From assembly GCF_000331575.1 (NCBI RefSeq), contig NZ_KB223527.1, positions 965,842-1,029,841 on the forward strand: DNA of 64,000 nt, given 5' to 3'. The position numbers and the translations under genes are program-made. Numbering within the stretch: position 1 is the stretch's first letter; every line of letters begins with the position of its first letter. Under the pieces are notes generated by a model. That model did not search any database, was not told the DNA's origin, and saw nothing but the letters and a program-made list of their open reading frames with translations. This document shows, piece by piece, positions 55,215 to 64,000 of this stretch. This stretch comes from Calidifontibacillus oryziterrae. GTDB lineage: Bacteria; Bacillota; Bacilli; Bacillales; Bacillaceae_J.

Positions 55215-56192
55215 TTATGCATTTACTTTAGCATTTTTAAATTCTTCAATTAACAGTGGTACAACATCAAATAAATCGCCGACAATTCCATAATCAGCTA
55301 CATTGAAGATGTTTGCTTCTGGATCCTTATTTACCGCAACAATTACTTTTGAATTAGACATACCAGCAAGATGCTGGATAGCCCCAGAAATACCTAGAGC
55401 AATATAAAGATCAGGCGTTACAACCTTACCTGTTTGCCCAATTTGTAATGAGTAATCACAGTATTCCGCATCACAAGCACCACGTGAAGCACCTACTGCT
55501 CCACCCAATACATTCGCAAGCTCCTGTAACATTTTAAAGCCTTCGGCACTCTTAACACCACGTCCGCCGGCAACGACTATTTTTGCTTCAGAAAGATCTA
55601 CACCTTCAGACGCTTTGCGTACGACTTCTTTAATTACTGTTCTTAGATCCTTAATTTCAACGTCTAATGATGCAACGTTTCCAGAACGTGACTCATCCTT
55701 TTCCAGTGGAGCAATGTTGTTCGGACGAACCGTTGCAAAAATAATACCGTCTGTAACAATCTTCTTTTCGAATGCCTTCCCTGAATAGATTGGACGCGTA
55801 AATATAATATTCCCGCCTGCTTCCTCAACATTAACACAGTCAGAAATCAAACCAGACCCAAGCTTTGCTGCAATTTTAGGTGATAAGTCTTTTCCAAGTG
55901 CTGTATGACCCATGATCATTCCCTCAGGATTTTCAGATGCAACAACAGCCAGCAATGCCTGCGCATAGCCATCTGGAGTATAATTTTTCAATTGAGGATT
56001 TTCAACAACTACGACACGGTCTGCGCCGTGTTGAATCATTGCATTTCCTTGAGATTGAACAGACTCTCCCATTAAGACAGCAACAACTTCTCCACCTTCT
56101 GCAACAAGCTTCCCTGCTGCAATGGCTTCAAATGATACATTACGTAAATTTCCGTCGCGAACTTCCCCTACTACTAAAACTTTTCTAGCCAT
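55215..56192 (-). CDS. etfA: Electron-transfer flavoprotein alpha subunit
   Basis: 325 aa. N-terminal ETF domain, C-terminal FAD domain with the signature YIALGISGAIQHLAGMSNSKVIVAVNKDPEANIF near 263-296. Accepts electrons from acyl-CoA dehydrogenase. Last gene of the fatty-acid cluster, 16 bp after etfB. Confidence 0.97.
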   Translation of the reverse strand: MARKVLVVGEVRDGNLRNVSFEAIAAGKLVAEGGEVVAVLMGESVQSQGNAMIQHGADRVVVVENPQLKNYTPDGYAQALLAVVASENPEGMIMGHTALGKDLSPKIAAKLGSGLISDCVNVEEAGGNIIFTRPIYSGKAFEKKIVTDGIIFATVRPNNIAPLEKDESRSGNVASLDVEIKDLRTVIKEVVRKASEGVDLSEAKIVVAGGRGVKSAEGFKMLQELANVLGGAVGASRGACDAEYCDYSLQIGQTGKVVTPDLYIALGISGAIQHLAGMSNSKVIVAVNKDPEANIFNVADYGIVGDLFDVVPLLIEEFKNAKVNA

Positions 56193-56208
56193 CTTTTTCT
56201 CCCCCCGC

Positions 56209-56982
56209 CTATATTACTTTTGCTTCAGTTTGAAGTAATTTTACTAATTCTTTGACTTGATCATTAAGCTCACCAGACAATACTTTCCCTGCAGCTTTTT
56301 GTGGTGGCAAATAGATTTCAAGTGTTTTCGTTTTCGCAGCCACGTCATCTTCATCAATATCTAAATCATCAAGCTCCAACTCATCTAAAGGCTTTTTCTT
56401 CGCCTTCATGATGCCTGGTAAAGATGGATATCGTGGTTCGTTTAAGCCTTGTTGTGCAGTAACAAGCAGTGGTAGTGATGCTTCCACCACTTCACTATCT
56501 CCTTCCACATCACGGCCAATTACCGCAGTATTGCCATTAATATCGAGCTTTGTGATCGTTGTTACATAATTGATTTGTAATGCTTCTGCAAGGCGAGGTC
56601 CAACCTGACCGGAACCACCGTCAATCGCCACATTTCCGCCTAGGATGATATCATACTCTTGTCCTTTGAAATACTCTCCAAGTACACTTGCCGTTGTAAA
56701 TTGATCCCCATCTTCAATATCATCTTCAATATTGATAAGAACAGCCTTGTCTGCTCCCATAGCTAGCGCAGTACGTAGCTCTTTCTCACTGTCTTCATTA
56801 CCAATTGTTACAACAGTCACTTCCCCGCCATGTTTATCCTTTAGCTGAATCGCCTCTTCAATTGCATACTCATCATATGGGTTAATGATAAATTCAGCAC
56901 CATCTTCACTAATCTTGCCATTGTTTATTACAATTTTTTCTTCTGTGTCAAATGTTCGTTTCATGATAACAAAAATTTTCAT
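56209..56982 (-). CDS. etfB: Electron-transfer flavoprotein beta subunit
   Basis: 257 aa from the ATG at 56980-56982 with GGGAGGGA upstream; the ORF extends further 5' but that part lacks a site. The ETF beta signature VEASLPLLVTAQQGLNEPRYPSLPGIMKAKKKPL is near 165-198, with AMP-binding residues. It forms the heterodimer with EtfA. Confidence 0.96.
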   Translation of the reverse strand: MKIFVIMKRTFDTEEKIVINNGKISEDGAEFIINPYDEYAIEEAIQLKDKHGGEVTVVTIGNEDSEKELRTALAMGADKAVLINIEDDIEDGDQFTTASVLGEYFKGQEYDIILGGNVAIDGGSGQVGPRLAEALQINYVTTITKLDINGNTAVIGRDVEGDSEVVEASLPLLVTAQQGLNEPRYPSLPGIMKAKKKPLDELELDDLDIDEDDVAAKTKTLEIYLPPQKAAGKVLSGELNDQVKELVKLLQTEAKVI

Positions 56983-57018
56983 AACTTTTCCCTCCCAATT
57001 TGTTTTAGTCAATCAATT

Positions 57019-57034
57019 CTGAGCGGCCGCTCAG
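57019..57034. promoter_or_regulatory. Palindromic operator before etfB
   Basis: CTGAGCGGCCGCTCAG, a perfect 16-bp palindrome flanked by TTGACTG-type bases. TetR-family FadR (YsiA) is the likely binder since similar TGA...TCA palindromes occur in front of fatty-acid genes of Bacillaceae. It lies in the 72-bp gap between the enoyl-CoA hydratase and etfB genes. Confidence 0.6.
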
Positions 57035-57054
57035 TCAATAGCTATACTTATCCT

Positions 57055-57828
57055 TTACTTGCCTTTAAATTCAGGTGTGCGTTTTTCAAGAAATGCACTT
57101 ATCCCTTCTTTTGCGTCCTCAGAAACAAAAACCTTTCCAAATAAGCTAGCTTCTTTTTCAACCCCTTGTTCATGTAAAGATCCTTTTGCATATTGTAGCA
57201 ACTCAATTACTGCGTTAATTGCAATCGGGCCTTTTGCTGCAATTTTCTTAGCGAGATTGTAGGCTTCCTCAAAAAGTATTTCTTCGGAAAATGCATGGTT
57301 AACTAATCCTAAGCTTGCCGCTTCTTTCCCTGTAATGGGCTCACTTGTGAACATCATTTCAGCTGCTTTTGGGGCACCGACTAAACGCGGCAAGCGTTGT
57401 GTTCCCGCGAAGCCAGGAATAATCCCTAGCTGAAGCTCAGGTAATCCTAATTTAGCAGTTTCACTAGCAAATCGAATATGACAACTCATCGCTAGCTCCA
57501 ATCCACCACCAAGTGCTGCGCCATGAATGACCGCTATAATTGGTTTTGGAAAGCTCTCGATTCGATCAAAAAGCTTTTGACCTCTTTGAGCTAATTCTGT
57601 AAAACCTTGATCAGATTGAATTTCAGTGAATTCTTTAATATCAGCACCGGCTGAGAAAAATCTCCCCTCACCTCTGATTAATAGAACTCGCACATCTCCA
57701 TTAGACTCTAAATCGTCTAAAACTACTGAGAGCTCATCCAATACCCCTCTTGCTAGGGCATTTGCAGGCGGTCTGTTTAATTTAATTGTAGCAATTTTCT
57801 GATCAATTTCTACGGTAAAAAATTCCAT
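57055..57828 (-). CDS. Enoyl-CoA hydratase
   Basis: 257 aa crotonase family. FSAGADIKEF (about residues 59-68), ALGGGLELAMSCHIRFASETAKLGLPE with the oxyanion Gly and catalytic Glu, and GIIPGFAGTQRLPRLVG follow in the expected order. Hydrates trans-2-enoyl-CoA in beta-oxidation. Corresponds to ysiB (fadB) of B. subtilis, between fadR and etfB. Confidence 0.93.
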   Translation of the reverse strand: MEFFTVEIDQKIATIKLNRPPANALARGVLDELSVVLDDLESNGDVRVLLIRGEGRFFSAGADIKEFTEIQSDQGFTELAQRGQKLFDRIESFPKPIIAVIHGAALGGGLELAMSCHIRFASETAKLGLPELQLGIIPGFAGTQRLPRLVGAPKAAEMMFTSEPITGKEAASLGLVNHAFSEEILFEEAYNLAKKIAAKGPIAINAVIELLQYAKGSLHEQGVEKEASLFGKVFVSEDAKEGISAFLEKRTPEFKGK

Positions 57829-57905
57829 CTGTCCCCATACCTCCCCAGTCTGTAAAAATTAATATGCAACTACTTTCATAAAAAGACTACAGAAAGTTGC
57901 AGTCT

Positions 57906-58487
57906 TTAAACACTAATGCCATCAATTAGCAGTTGATGAACTGGTTCAACGATTTCCCTTAAATCATATTTTTGCTCATTCATAACCCAGTTCGTGACAA
58001 CCTCATCTAATGTTCCAAAAATCATTTGACGAGCCAGTTTGACGTTAAGATTTTCTTTAAACAAGCCTTCTTCAATTCCTTGACGTAATACTTGATCGAT
58101 AATCTTAATATAATCTTTTAATACTTCGTTAATCTTTACCCTTAATTCTGTGTTTGACTGTCTCAATTCTATTTGGGTTACAATTGCAAGATTTGGATCG
58201 TCTGCTAATTGATAAAGGTGCATTTTTACCAATGCTAATAACTTCTCTACAGAATTCGATTTTCCTGCTATCACTTCTTCAATTTTTTCAGTAAACTGTC
58301 CCATTTTGTCTTCAAACAGAGAAATAAGAATGTCTTCTTTGTTTTTAAAATACAAGTAAATGGTCCCATCAGCCACGCCTGCCTTTTTTGCTATCTTAGA
58401 CACTTGGGCTTGATGGAAACCATTATCAGCAATAACTACAACGGCTGCATCAATTATTTGTCGATATTTTGGTTTATTCCTTTTCAT
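57906..58487 (-). CDS. fadR: TetR-family fatty-acid regulator
   Basis: 193 aa from the ATG at 58485-58487 with AAAGGAGTG upstream; the longer frame to 58571 has no site and enters a repeat. The TetR helix-turn-helix RQIIDAAVVVIADNGFHQAQ...GTIYLYFKNKEDIL fits YsiA/FadR. It represses beta-oxidation genes and is relieved by long-chain acyl-CoA. A perfect operator lies at 58691-58716. Confidence 0.92.
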   Translation of the reverse strand: MKRNKPKYRQIIDAAVVVIADNGFHQAQVSKIAKKAGVADGTIYLYFKNKEDILISLFEDKMGQFTEKIEEVIAGKSNSVEKLLALVKMHLYQLADDPNLAIVTQIELRQSNTELRVKINEVLKDYIKIIDQVLRQGIEEGLFKENLNVKLARQMIFGTLDEVVTNWVMNEQKYDLREIVEPVHQLLIDGISV

Positions 58488-58506
58488 AACAGGCACTCCT
58501 TTAACA

Positions 58507-58650
58507 AAAGGCGCAAGCGCCCCGCTTAGCGACATAAAAACTGAGCACATCAACTGAGATAAAGGAAACACGACGAGGGACGAGTCGATGTTGACTTATC
58601 GCAAAAGAGATGAGCGAAGTTTACTAGTCGCTGGGCGCTGGAGCTGGATT
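58507..58650. repeat. Bacillaceae dispersed extragenic repeat
   Basis: It begins GGCGCAAGCGCC and ends GGGCGCTGGAGCTGGAT, with GC-rich palindromic ends and a central AGGGACGAGT region. This is the pattern of the 100-150-bp extragenic repeats scattered through Bacillus genomes. It lies between fadR and its operator. Confidence 0.8.
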
Positions 58651-58690
58651 CCAAAGCGCAAAATTATATACTATCTTATTTTTAAAAAAA

Positions 58691-58716
58691 GAAATGAATG
58701 AATCGTCATTCATTTC
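58691..58716. promoter_or_regulatory. FadR operator
   Basis: GAAATGAATGA and TCATTCATTTC flank ATCG, a perfect 26-bp palindrome matching the known TGAATGA-N4-TCATTCA FadR box. It lies between lcfA and fadR. A CTGAAC/GTTCAG hairpin near 58812-58838 may end lcfA transcription. Confidence 0.9.
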
Positions 58717-58857
58717 TTTTTATTCTAAAATAAAACTAAAATCCTGTCAATGCACTTTACGTTTGTAATGTACCATAAGTTGTATCAATATTCAAAAAGA
58801 AATTATGTATCTGAACAAACGCGTTGTGCGTTTAGTTCAGGTATTACGAGTTTACAT

Positions 58858-60555
58858 TTATACTTGTTTCTTCTCTTCCTCAATTAATACACGTCTTAAT
58901 ATTTTCCCAACCGCTGTCTTTGGTAACTCTTTTCTAAATTCATAAATTCGTGGAACTTTATATGCAGCTAGGTATTCTCGGCAATGCTTTTCTAAATCCT
59001 CTTCCGCTACCTTTGCATTTTCCTTCAACACTATATATGCCTTTACTGTCTCTCCTCGATAAGGGTCAGGTACACCAGCTACAACTGCTTCTTGAACAGC
59101 CTCATGCTCATACAGAACCTCTTCTATTTCACGAGGATAAATATTAAATCCACCTGCTATTATCATATCCTTTTTCCGATCTGCGATATAAAAGTAACCA
59201 TTTTCATCCATATAACCTAGATCTCCAGTTAATAACCACTCACCATCATAAAAGGTTGCTGCTGTTTCATCCTCCCGATTCCAATAGCCCTTCATTACTT
59301 GTGGTCCCCTTACAACAATTTCACCAATTTCATGAACTTCAGCTGGTCCATTTTTTTCTAACGAAAGCACGAAGGATTCTGTATCCGGCCATGGTACTCC
59401 AATACTTCCCTTTACACGCTCAATATCCCATAAAAAGTTTGCGTGAGTTACTGGTGAAGCTTCTGTTAATCCATATCCTTCTACTAATTTTCCACCAGTT
59501 ATTTTTTCAAATTTTTCCTGAACCTCAACTGGAAGTGGTGCAGATCCACTAATGCACGAATCAATTGACGATAAATCATAGTTTGCTAAATTCGGATGGT
59601 TAAGTAAAGCTATAAAAATGGTCGGTGCGCCTGGGAACATTGTTGGTTTTTGTTTTTCGATTGTTTTAAGTGTTTCCTCCGCATCAAACTTCGGTAAAAG
59701 GATCATTTCAGATAAAAACATAATCGATAGATTCATAACACAAGTCATTCCAAAGACGTGAAAAAATGGTAATATACCCAATATTTTCTCTTCACCTTTT
59801 TTTAACTTATACATCCAATGTAAGCACATTGTTGTATTTGCAACTAAATTGTAGTGTGTTAACATAACCCCTTTTGCCTGCCCGGTTGTACCGCCAGTAT
59901 ATTGAAGCAAGGCAATATCCTCTTTAGGATGTATCTCAACTTCTATTTTTTCGGTATTGCTATTTACTAATGCTTTTTTAAATAAGTGTGTTGTACCTCC
60001 ATGATTGACTTGAACCTTGATTCCGGTTTGTTTCCTTTGAATGAATGGATAAATGATGTTTTTTGGGAAGGGTAAATAGTCACTGATGCTAGTTACAATT
60101 ACATGTTCAAGTTTTGTAACCGCTTTCACTTTTGAGACTCTTGGATATAGCAAATCGAGACAAACTATCCACCTGGCTCCAGAATCATCCAATTGAAATT
60201 GCAGCTCCCGTTCCGTATACATAGGATTGGTTTGGACAACGATCCCACCAGCTAGCAACACACCATAATAGCTTATAACTGCTTGTGGACAGTTCGGAAG
60301 CATTATGGAAACGCGGTCGCCTTTATTTACCCCCAATGACCTTAGGTAGTTTGCAAATTTTAATGATGAATCATACACCTCTTGATACGTAAGTTGTTTA
60401 CCTAAAAAATGAATTGCAATTTTCTCTGGCGCTGTTTTGGCCGCTTCCTCCAAAAATGAAAACAACGGCTTTTCTTCATACTCAATACGATGTGGAATCT
60501 CCTTTGGGTATTTAGACAACCATTGCTTTTCAAGTAAAACATCCATTATGGACAA
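58858..60555 (-). CDS. lcfA: Long-chain fatty-acid-CoA ligase
   Basis: 565 aa. AMP-binding signature LLQYTGGTTGQAKGVMLTH (about 216-234), VEGYGLTEASPV, TGDLGYMDENGYFYIADRKKDMIIAGGFNIYP and PKTAVGKILRR with the catalytic Lys. Activates long-chain fatty acids with ATP and CoA for beta-oxidation. Under FadR by position. Full length. Confidence 0.96.
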   Translation of the reverse strand: MSIMDVLLEKQWLSKYPKEIPHRIEYEEKPLFSFLEEAAKTAPEKIAIHFLGKQLTYQEVYDSSLKFANYLRSLGVNKGDRVSIMLPNCPQAVISYYGVLLAGGIVVQTNPMYTERELQFQLDDSGARWIVCLDLLYPRVSKVKAVTKLEHVIVTSISDYLPFPKNIIYPFIQRKQTGIKVQVNHGGTTHLFKKALVNSNTEKIEVEIHPKEDIALLQYTGGTTGQAKGVMLTHYNLVANTTMCLHWMYKLKKGEEKILGILPFFHVFGMTCVMNLSIMFLSEMILLPKFDAEETLKTIEKQKPTMFPGAPTIFIALLNHPNLANYDLSSIDSCISGSAPLPVEVQEKFEKITGGKLVEGYGLTEASPVTHANFLWDIERVKGSIGVPWPDTESFVLSLEKNGPAEVHEIGEIVVRGPQVMKGYWNREDETAATFYDGEWLLTGDLGYMDENGYFYIADRKKDMIIAGGFNIYPREIEEVLYEHEAVQEAVVAGVPDPYRGETVKAYIVLKENAKVAEEDLEKHCREYLAAYKVPRIYEFRKELPKTAVGKILRRVLIEEEKKQV

Positions 60556-60661
60556 CCCCCTTTTTTTGGTACTTAATTCTTATTATAATAGATATTCATG
60601 CTATATTGATATTATTTTTTAAATTTTCTATAAATTTTTTATAAAATTTTGCTTTGTTTTC

Positions 60662-60743
60662 AATCCGATATAGCTTTTTGTTAAATCCAATATAACTTTT
60701 CATTGAATCAAATATAACTTTTTGTCGAATCAAATATAAAAGG
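60662..60743. repeat. Short tandem repeat (22-23 bp units)
   Basis: Three and a half copies of ATATAACTTTTTGTCGAATCA with variation (the units start near 60665, 60688 and 60710, the last ending by 60743). No coding role; the rest of the 60556-60933 gap shows nothing else. Confidence 0.7.
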
Positions 60744-60933
60744 TGATTTTGAAATCCATCTCGGCAGACGCGGACCTTAAGCAACGCTTCAGCATCCTCG
60801 CTTGCATAAATGCAAAACTAGTTGGGTCTTTAGCTATTGCCAGATATCCCGCCAGAATCGCCGCCACCGTTCTTCAAAATCACCATTCATAGTCTTTGAT
60901 AACATAGCTTATCGAGATATTCCTAGTACATAC

Positions 60934-61017
60934 CTATGCATTAAATAACCAATAAAAAATTCCTATTACTAAAAAAACTCCACAGACAATCATTAATAAT
61001 TTAGCCAATTTTTCCAT
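60934..61017 (-). CDS. 27-aa membrane peptide
   Basis: ATG at 61015-61017, GAGGTG 7 bases upstream. MEKLAKLLMIVCGVFLVIG then IFYWLFNA: one hydrophobic helix, in the style of the start of DUF2905-type proteins but far shorter. Adjacent to yshE. A truncated relic is the alternative. Confidence 0.5.
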   Translation of the reverse strand: MEKLAKLLMIVCGVFLVIGIFYWLFNA

Positions 61018-61037
61018 ATGTGTAATCACCTCTATCT

Positions 61038-61448
61038 CTATACAATGATTCCTGCTCCTATGACAAATGATAAGCTTATAGAAATGATCATAGAAATAAA
61101 GCCAACCGCCCGATTCCCTTTCTCTATCTCATCATCTACTTTAAAACTTGGTGTTAAAAATTCAAAAATAAAATATCCGATTAAAAGTAAAATAAATCCA
61201 TATAGACCCCAACCGAGCATTGTTAATAACGAATCGTTATGTTGAATTGAGTAGCGAAAAATATTAGCAATTCCAAATATCTTTCCACTTGTCGCCATCG
61301 CAACAGCAACATTCCCTTTCTGAATTTGTTCCCAATTCCTATACTTAGAAACAAGCTCAAAAATAGCTAAAAATACGATCAAGGATAAAACAACGACACT
61401 ATAATTTGCAGCCGTCTGGACGAAAGTATTTTCCCAAAAGTTAGTAAT
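61038..61448 (-). CDS. yshE: DUF350 membrane protein
   Basis: About 136 aa. Four predicted membrane helices; the family motif is a repeated pair of DUF350 helices, seen in GNVAVAMATSGKIFGIANIF and GNRAVGFISMIISISLSFV. In-frame coding extends upstream past the first TTG as ITNFWENTFVQTAANYSVVV to an ATT at 61446-61448 that has GGGGAGAGG 7 bases upstream. Thus ATT is the probable start, or a base error hides an ATG. Between lcfA and mutS2 as in B. subtilis. Confidence 0.85.
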   Translation of the reverse strand: MTNFWENTFVQTAANYSVVVLSLIVFLAIFELVSKYRNWEQIQKGNVAVAMATSGKIFGIANIFRYSIQHNDSLLTMLGWGLYGFILLLIGYFIFEFLTPSFKVDDEIEKGNRAVGFISMIISISLSFVIGAGIIV

Positions 61449-61470
61449 ATCGATCCTCTCCCCTCACTAT

Positions 61471-63828
61471 CTATTTTAATTCAACAACCGTCATACCACT
61501 TCCACCTTCAGTCATTCCACCAAGACGATATTCTTTTACATGGCGATGAGTTTTAAGAAAATCATGGACACCCTTTCGTAGAGCACCTGTTCCTTTCCCG
61601 TGGATAATAGAAACACTTGGGTAGCCTGCTAGTAAGGCATCATCAATATACTTTTCAACTTTTAGAACAGCATCTTCGAATCTTTCACCGCGAAGATCTA
61701 ATTCAGGCTTAACGTGATGGCTTGTCCCTCTTATTGTTGCAAGCGGCTTAGTTTCAACTGGCAACGGACGACTAATATATTGTAAATCTTCGACTTTAAC
61801 CTTCATCTTTAAGATTCCAATTTGAACGAGGAATTCCTCAGCATTTACTTTTTCAACAATGTGCCCTCTTTGATCTAAGCTTAATATCTTTACTTCATCC
61901 CCTGGTAAAAGCTGTTGCTTAACTTGTTCTTTCTCAATAAACTTTTTACTTTTTTGTATAGTTGGTGCAGTATCCTCAAGCCGTTTTCTAGCTTCAATTA
62001 ATTCATGCTCTTTTACGGTAACATGGGCATCATTTTTTAACTTTCGTAAGTAGCGAATAATTTCCTCAGCTTCACTTTTGGCTTTTTCAACAGCATCTCT
62101 TCCTTTTTTTTCTGCTGTAGCCAAAATCCGATCCCGCTCTTCATTCAATGCAATAATTTGGTTTTGTAATTCTTCATGAAGCTGCTTAGCATCCTTGCGA
62201 ATTGATTCGGCCTCATTCCATTCTTCTTCAGCTTTCTTCTTTGTTTCTTCAAGTGAAGCGATCATATTTTCAACTTTATTTGTTTCCTTACTAACAAAAC
62301 TTTTAGCTTTTGTAATTACGTGTTCGGCTAATCCTAATCGTTTTGATATTTCAAATGCGTTACTTCTACCAGGTACCCCTAATAGTAACCGATACGTTGG
62401 GCTCAACGTTTCAATGTCAAATTCAACACTTGCATTAATTACTCCTGAACGGTTATATCCATAAGCCTTTAACTCAGGATAATGGGTCGTTGCTACGACC
62501 TTTGCACCTCGATTATAAACATCATCTAAAATGGCAATTGCTAGTGCTGCCCCCTCCTGTGGATCCGTCCCTGCTCCAAGTTCATCAAATAACACAAGGC
62601 TATTTTCATCAACGCGTTTTAATATTTGTACAATGTTCGTCATATGGGATGAGAACGTACTTAAACTTTGTTCAATCGATTGTTCATCACCAATATCAGC
62701 ATACACGGAAGAAAAAACAGCCATTTCTGAACCATCAAGTGCGGGGATTGCTAATCCAGATTGTGCCATTAACGTGAGTAATCCTAATGTCTTTAATGTT
62801 ACTGTTTTACCACCCGTATTTGGACCAGTAATAACTATCGTTGAATATTCTTCACCGAGAATAATATCATTTGGTACCACTTCATTACTTGCAATCAATG
62901 GATGACGCGCTTTAAATAAACGTATTCGGCCTTCGCTATTCATGTTAGGCTTTGATGCTTTTATGCTTCGAGCATACAGTGCCTTCGCAAACATGAAATC
63001 AATTTGTGCTAATACTTTTACATTATGTAAAGCAGGTTCGGCTTCTGTTGCAACTGCAATTGTAAGCTCTTGTAATATTCTCTCAATCTCTTGCTTTTCC
63101 TTCACTCTTGCCTCTTGAAGCTGGTTATTCAGTGCAACAACGGCTTGCGGTTCAATAAAAAGTGTTGCCCCTGATGCGGATTGATCGTGAACAATACCAC
63201 CATAAGAATGGCGATATTCTTGTTTAACAGGTATGACAAAGCGATCGTTACGGATTGTTATGATCGCATCTGACAACATTTTTTGACCAGCCGTCGATTT
63301 TGTCATGCTATCAAGTTTTTCACGTATTCTCGATTCAGCTGTTCTTAGCGTTTGCCGAATCCCTCGAAGTTTTTCAGTTGCACTATCCATAACATGTCCA
63401 TAATCATCAATGCACGATTTAATTTTTCTTTCTAATTCCGTTAAGGGTGTAAGTTGCTCCACATAAGTTTTCAAAATAGGAAGCTCCCATTCATCCTCAA
63501 CGAGATTCTCGATAAAGCTTTTTATTTGCCTACCACCATATATCGTACTTGCTATATCAAGCAATTCGCTCGCACTTAAAATGCCACCAATTTGTGCCCG
63601 TTTAATGCTAGGGCGGACATCAAATATCCCACCCAGTGGAATTTGTCCCTTAAGCCGTAATACTTTTGCAGCTTCATCTGTCTCCTCTTGAAGTTTCACT
63701 ACCTCATCATATTCATAGGATGGTACAAGCATCTCTACCTTTTCTTTTCCTAATGATGAAGCTGTATGCTTTATTAATGATTCTTTAATTTTTCCAAACT
63801 CTAGTACACGTAATACACGCTCTAACAA
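61471..63828 (-). CDS. mutS2: MutS2 (ribosome-rescue / recombination suppressor)
   Basis: 785 aa. Lever and clamp regions, then the ATPase with [15 protein letters not shown] (Walker A near residue 335), [37 protein letters not shown] (Walker B), STHYPE-like [12 protein letters not shown], and a long coiled coil. The C-terminal Smr nuclease domain ([34 protein letters not shown]) is at about 710-785. Corresponds to mutSB. Same strand as polX, 19 bp downstream of it. Confidence 0.96.
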   Translation of the reverse strand: MLERVLRVLEFGKIKESLIKHTASSLGKEKVEMLVPSYEYDEVVKLQEETDEAAKVLRLKGQIPLGGIFDVRPSIKRAQIGGILSASELLDIASTIYGGRQIKSFIENLVEDEWELPILKTYVEQLTPLTELERKIKSCIDDYGHVMDSATEKLRGIRQTLRTAESRIREKLDSMTKSTAGQKMLSDAIITIRNDRFVIPVKQEYRHSYGGIVHDQSASGATLFIEPQAVVALNNQLQEARVKEKQEIERILQELTIAVATEAEPALHNVKVLAQIDFMFAKALYARSIKASKPNMNSEGRIRLFKARHPLIASNEVVPNDIILGEEYSTIVITGPNTGGKTVTLKTLGLLTLMAQSGLAIPALDGSEMAVFSSVYADIGDEQSIEQSLSTFSSHMTNIVQILKRVDENSLVLFDELGAGTDPQEGAALAIAILDDVYNRGAKVVATTHYPELKAYGYNRSGVINASVEFDIETLSPTYRLLLGVPGRSNAFEISKRLGLAEHVITKAKSFVSKETNKVENMIASLEETKKKAEEEWNEAESIRKDAKQLHEELQNQIIALNEERDRILATAEKKGRDAVEKAKSEAEEIIRYLRKLKNDAHVTVKEHELIEARKRLEDTAPTIQKSKKFIEKEQVKQQLLPGDEVKILSLDQRGHIVEKVNAEEFLVQIGILKMKVKVEDLQYISRPLPVETKPLATIRGTSHHVKPELDLRGERFEDAVLKVEKYIDDALLAGYPSVSIIHGKGTGALRKGVHDFLKTHRHVKEYRLGGMTEGGSGMTVVELK

Positions 63829-63847
63829 AGGCTTAGCCTCCTTCTAC

Positions 63848-64000
63848 CTAATCATGACGCTTTAAAAAAGCCATCAAGTCTGCAATCGTCCAAGTATTCA
63901 ATACCGTTTCCTTCGTAACCCAACCTCGTCTTGCTGTAGCAACACCTATCTCCATATAATCTAGCGTATCGATTTGATGGGCATCGGTATTGATCACTAA
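63848..64000 (-). CDS. polX: DNA polymerase X, C-terminal part
   Basis: The last 50 codons, which run off the right edge. INTDAHQIDTLDYMEIGVAT and ARRGWVTKETVLNTW are the end of the PHP domain of family-X DNA polymerases, with the metal-binding Asp-Ala-His. Order mutS2-polX is conserved in Bacillus. Stop TAG at 63848-63850. Confidence 0.93.
   Translation of the reverse strand, partial: LVINTDAHQIDTLDYMEIGVATARRGWVTKETVLNTWTIADLMAFLKRHD

Noticed and set aside
60596..60784. Minus-strand 62-codon open frame
   Set aside because: It is made of the short tandem repeats and lacks a ribosome binding site.

Overview
The window looks like the chromosome of a low-GC, spore-forming member of the Bacillaceae. 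The evidence is the Bacillus-type gene order (leuC-leuB-leuA-ilvC-ilvH-ilvB behind a T-box; rdgB-rph-gerM-racE; gerE-ysmA-sdhBAC-yslB-uvrC-trxA-etfA-etfB-enoyl-CoA hydratase-fadR-lcfA-yshE-mutS2-polX), AGGAGG-type ribosome binding sites with frequent TTG starts, and sporulation genes (gerM, gerE). Most housekeeping genes are on the minus strand.

Layout. 1-6.8 kb: branched-chain amino acid operon with a leucine-type T-box leader. 7.5-8.3 kb: tRNA-Gly and tRNA-Arg separated by a 156-bp tandem duplication. 8.3-14.9 kb: ysnB, rdgB, rph, gerM, racE, aspA (with a cre site) and a degenerate GGDEF gene. 15.18-45.59 kb: a 30.4-kb inserted element. 45.6-64 kb: 5' part of gerE, an AraC regulator and acetate transporter, ysmA, the succinate dehydrogenase operon, uvrC, trxA, the fatty-acid degradation cluster, mutS2 and the end of polX.

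Central observation. The sporulation regulator gene gerE is split. Its first 49 codons, behind a good sigma-K promoter, are at 45.6-45.7 kb; its last 25 or so codons are at 15.1-15.2 kb. Both halves share a 12-bp core (ATTCGAAATGTG). Recombination between the two copies removes 30,408 bp and restores an uninterrupted 74-codon GerE frame. This is the logic of the skin element in sigK and SPbeta in spsM: a developmental intervening element excised in the mother cell. The element encodes a SpoIVCA/SprA-like large serine recombinase (544 aa), preceded by a 58-aa protein that could be its directionality factor, and a second, tyrosine-type recombinase lacking one catalytic His. Joining the element ends in a circle creates a palindrome with 14-bp perfect arms.

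Cargo. The left third has exported proteins (S-layer-homology, lipoprotein, a large glycine-zipper protein) and a catalytically dead alpha/beta-hydrolase fused to a SARP-like DNA-binding domain. The middle has an archaeo-eukaryotic-type primase overlapping a frameshifted RuvC-like resolvase, an orphan MazF, and three structured non-coding RNA candidates, two of which share a conserved hairpin motif. The right third is a defence island: AbiE toxin-antitoxin pair, a 1571-aa single-chain type ISP-like restriction-modification enzyme, a TIR protein and a three-gene ABC-3C system with an HNH effector. No phage structural, lysis or conjugation genes are visible, so this looks like a non-phage intervening island, not a prophage.
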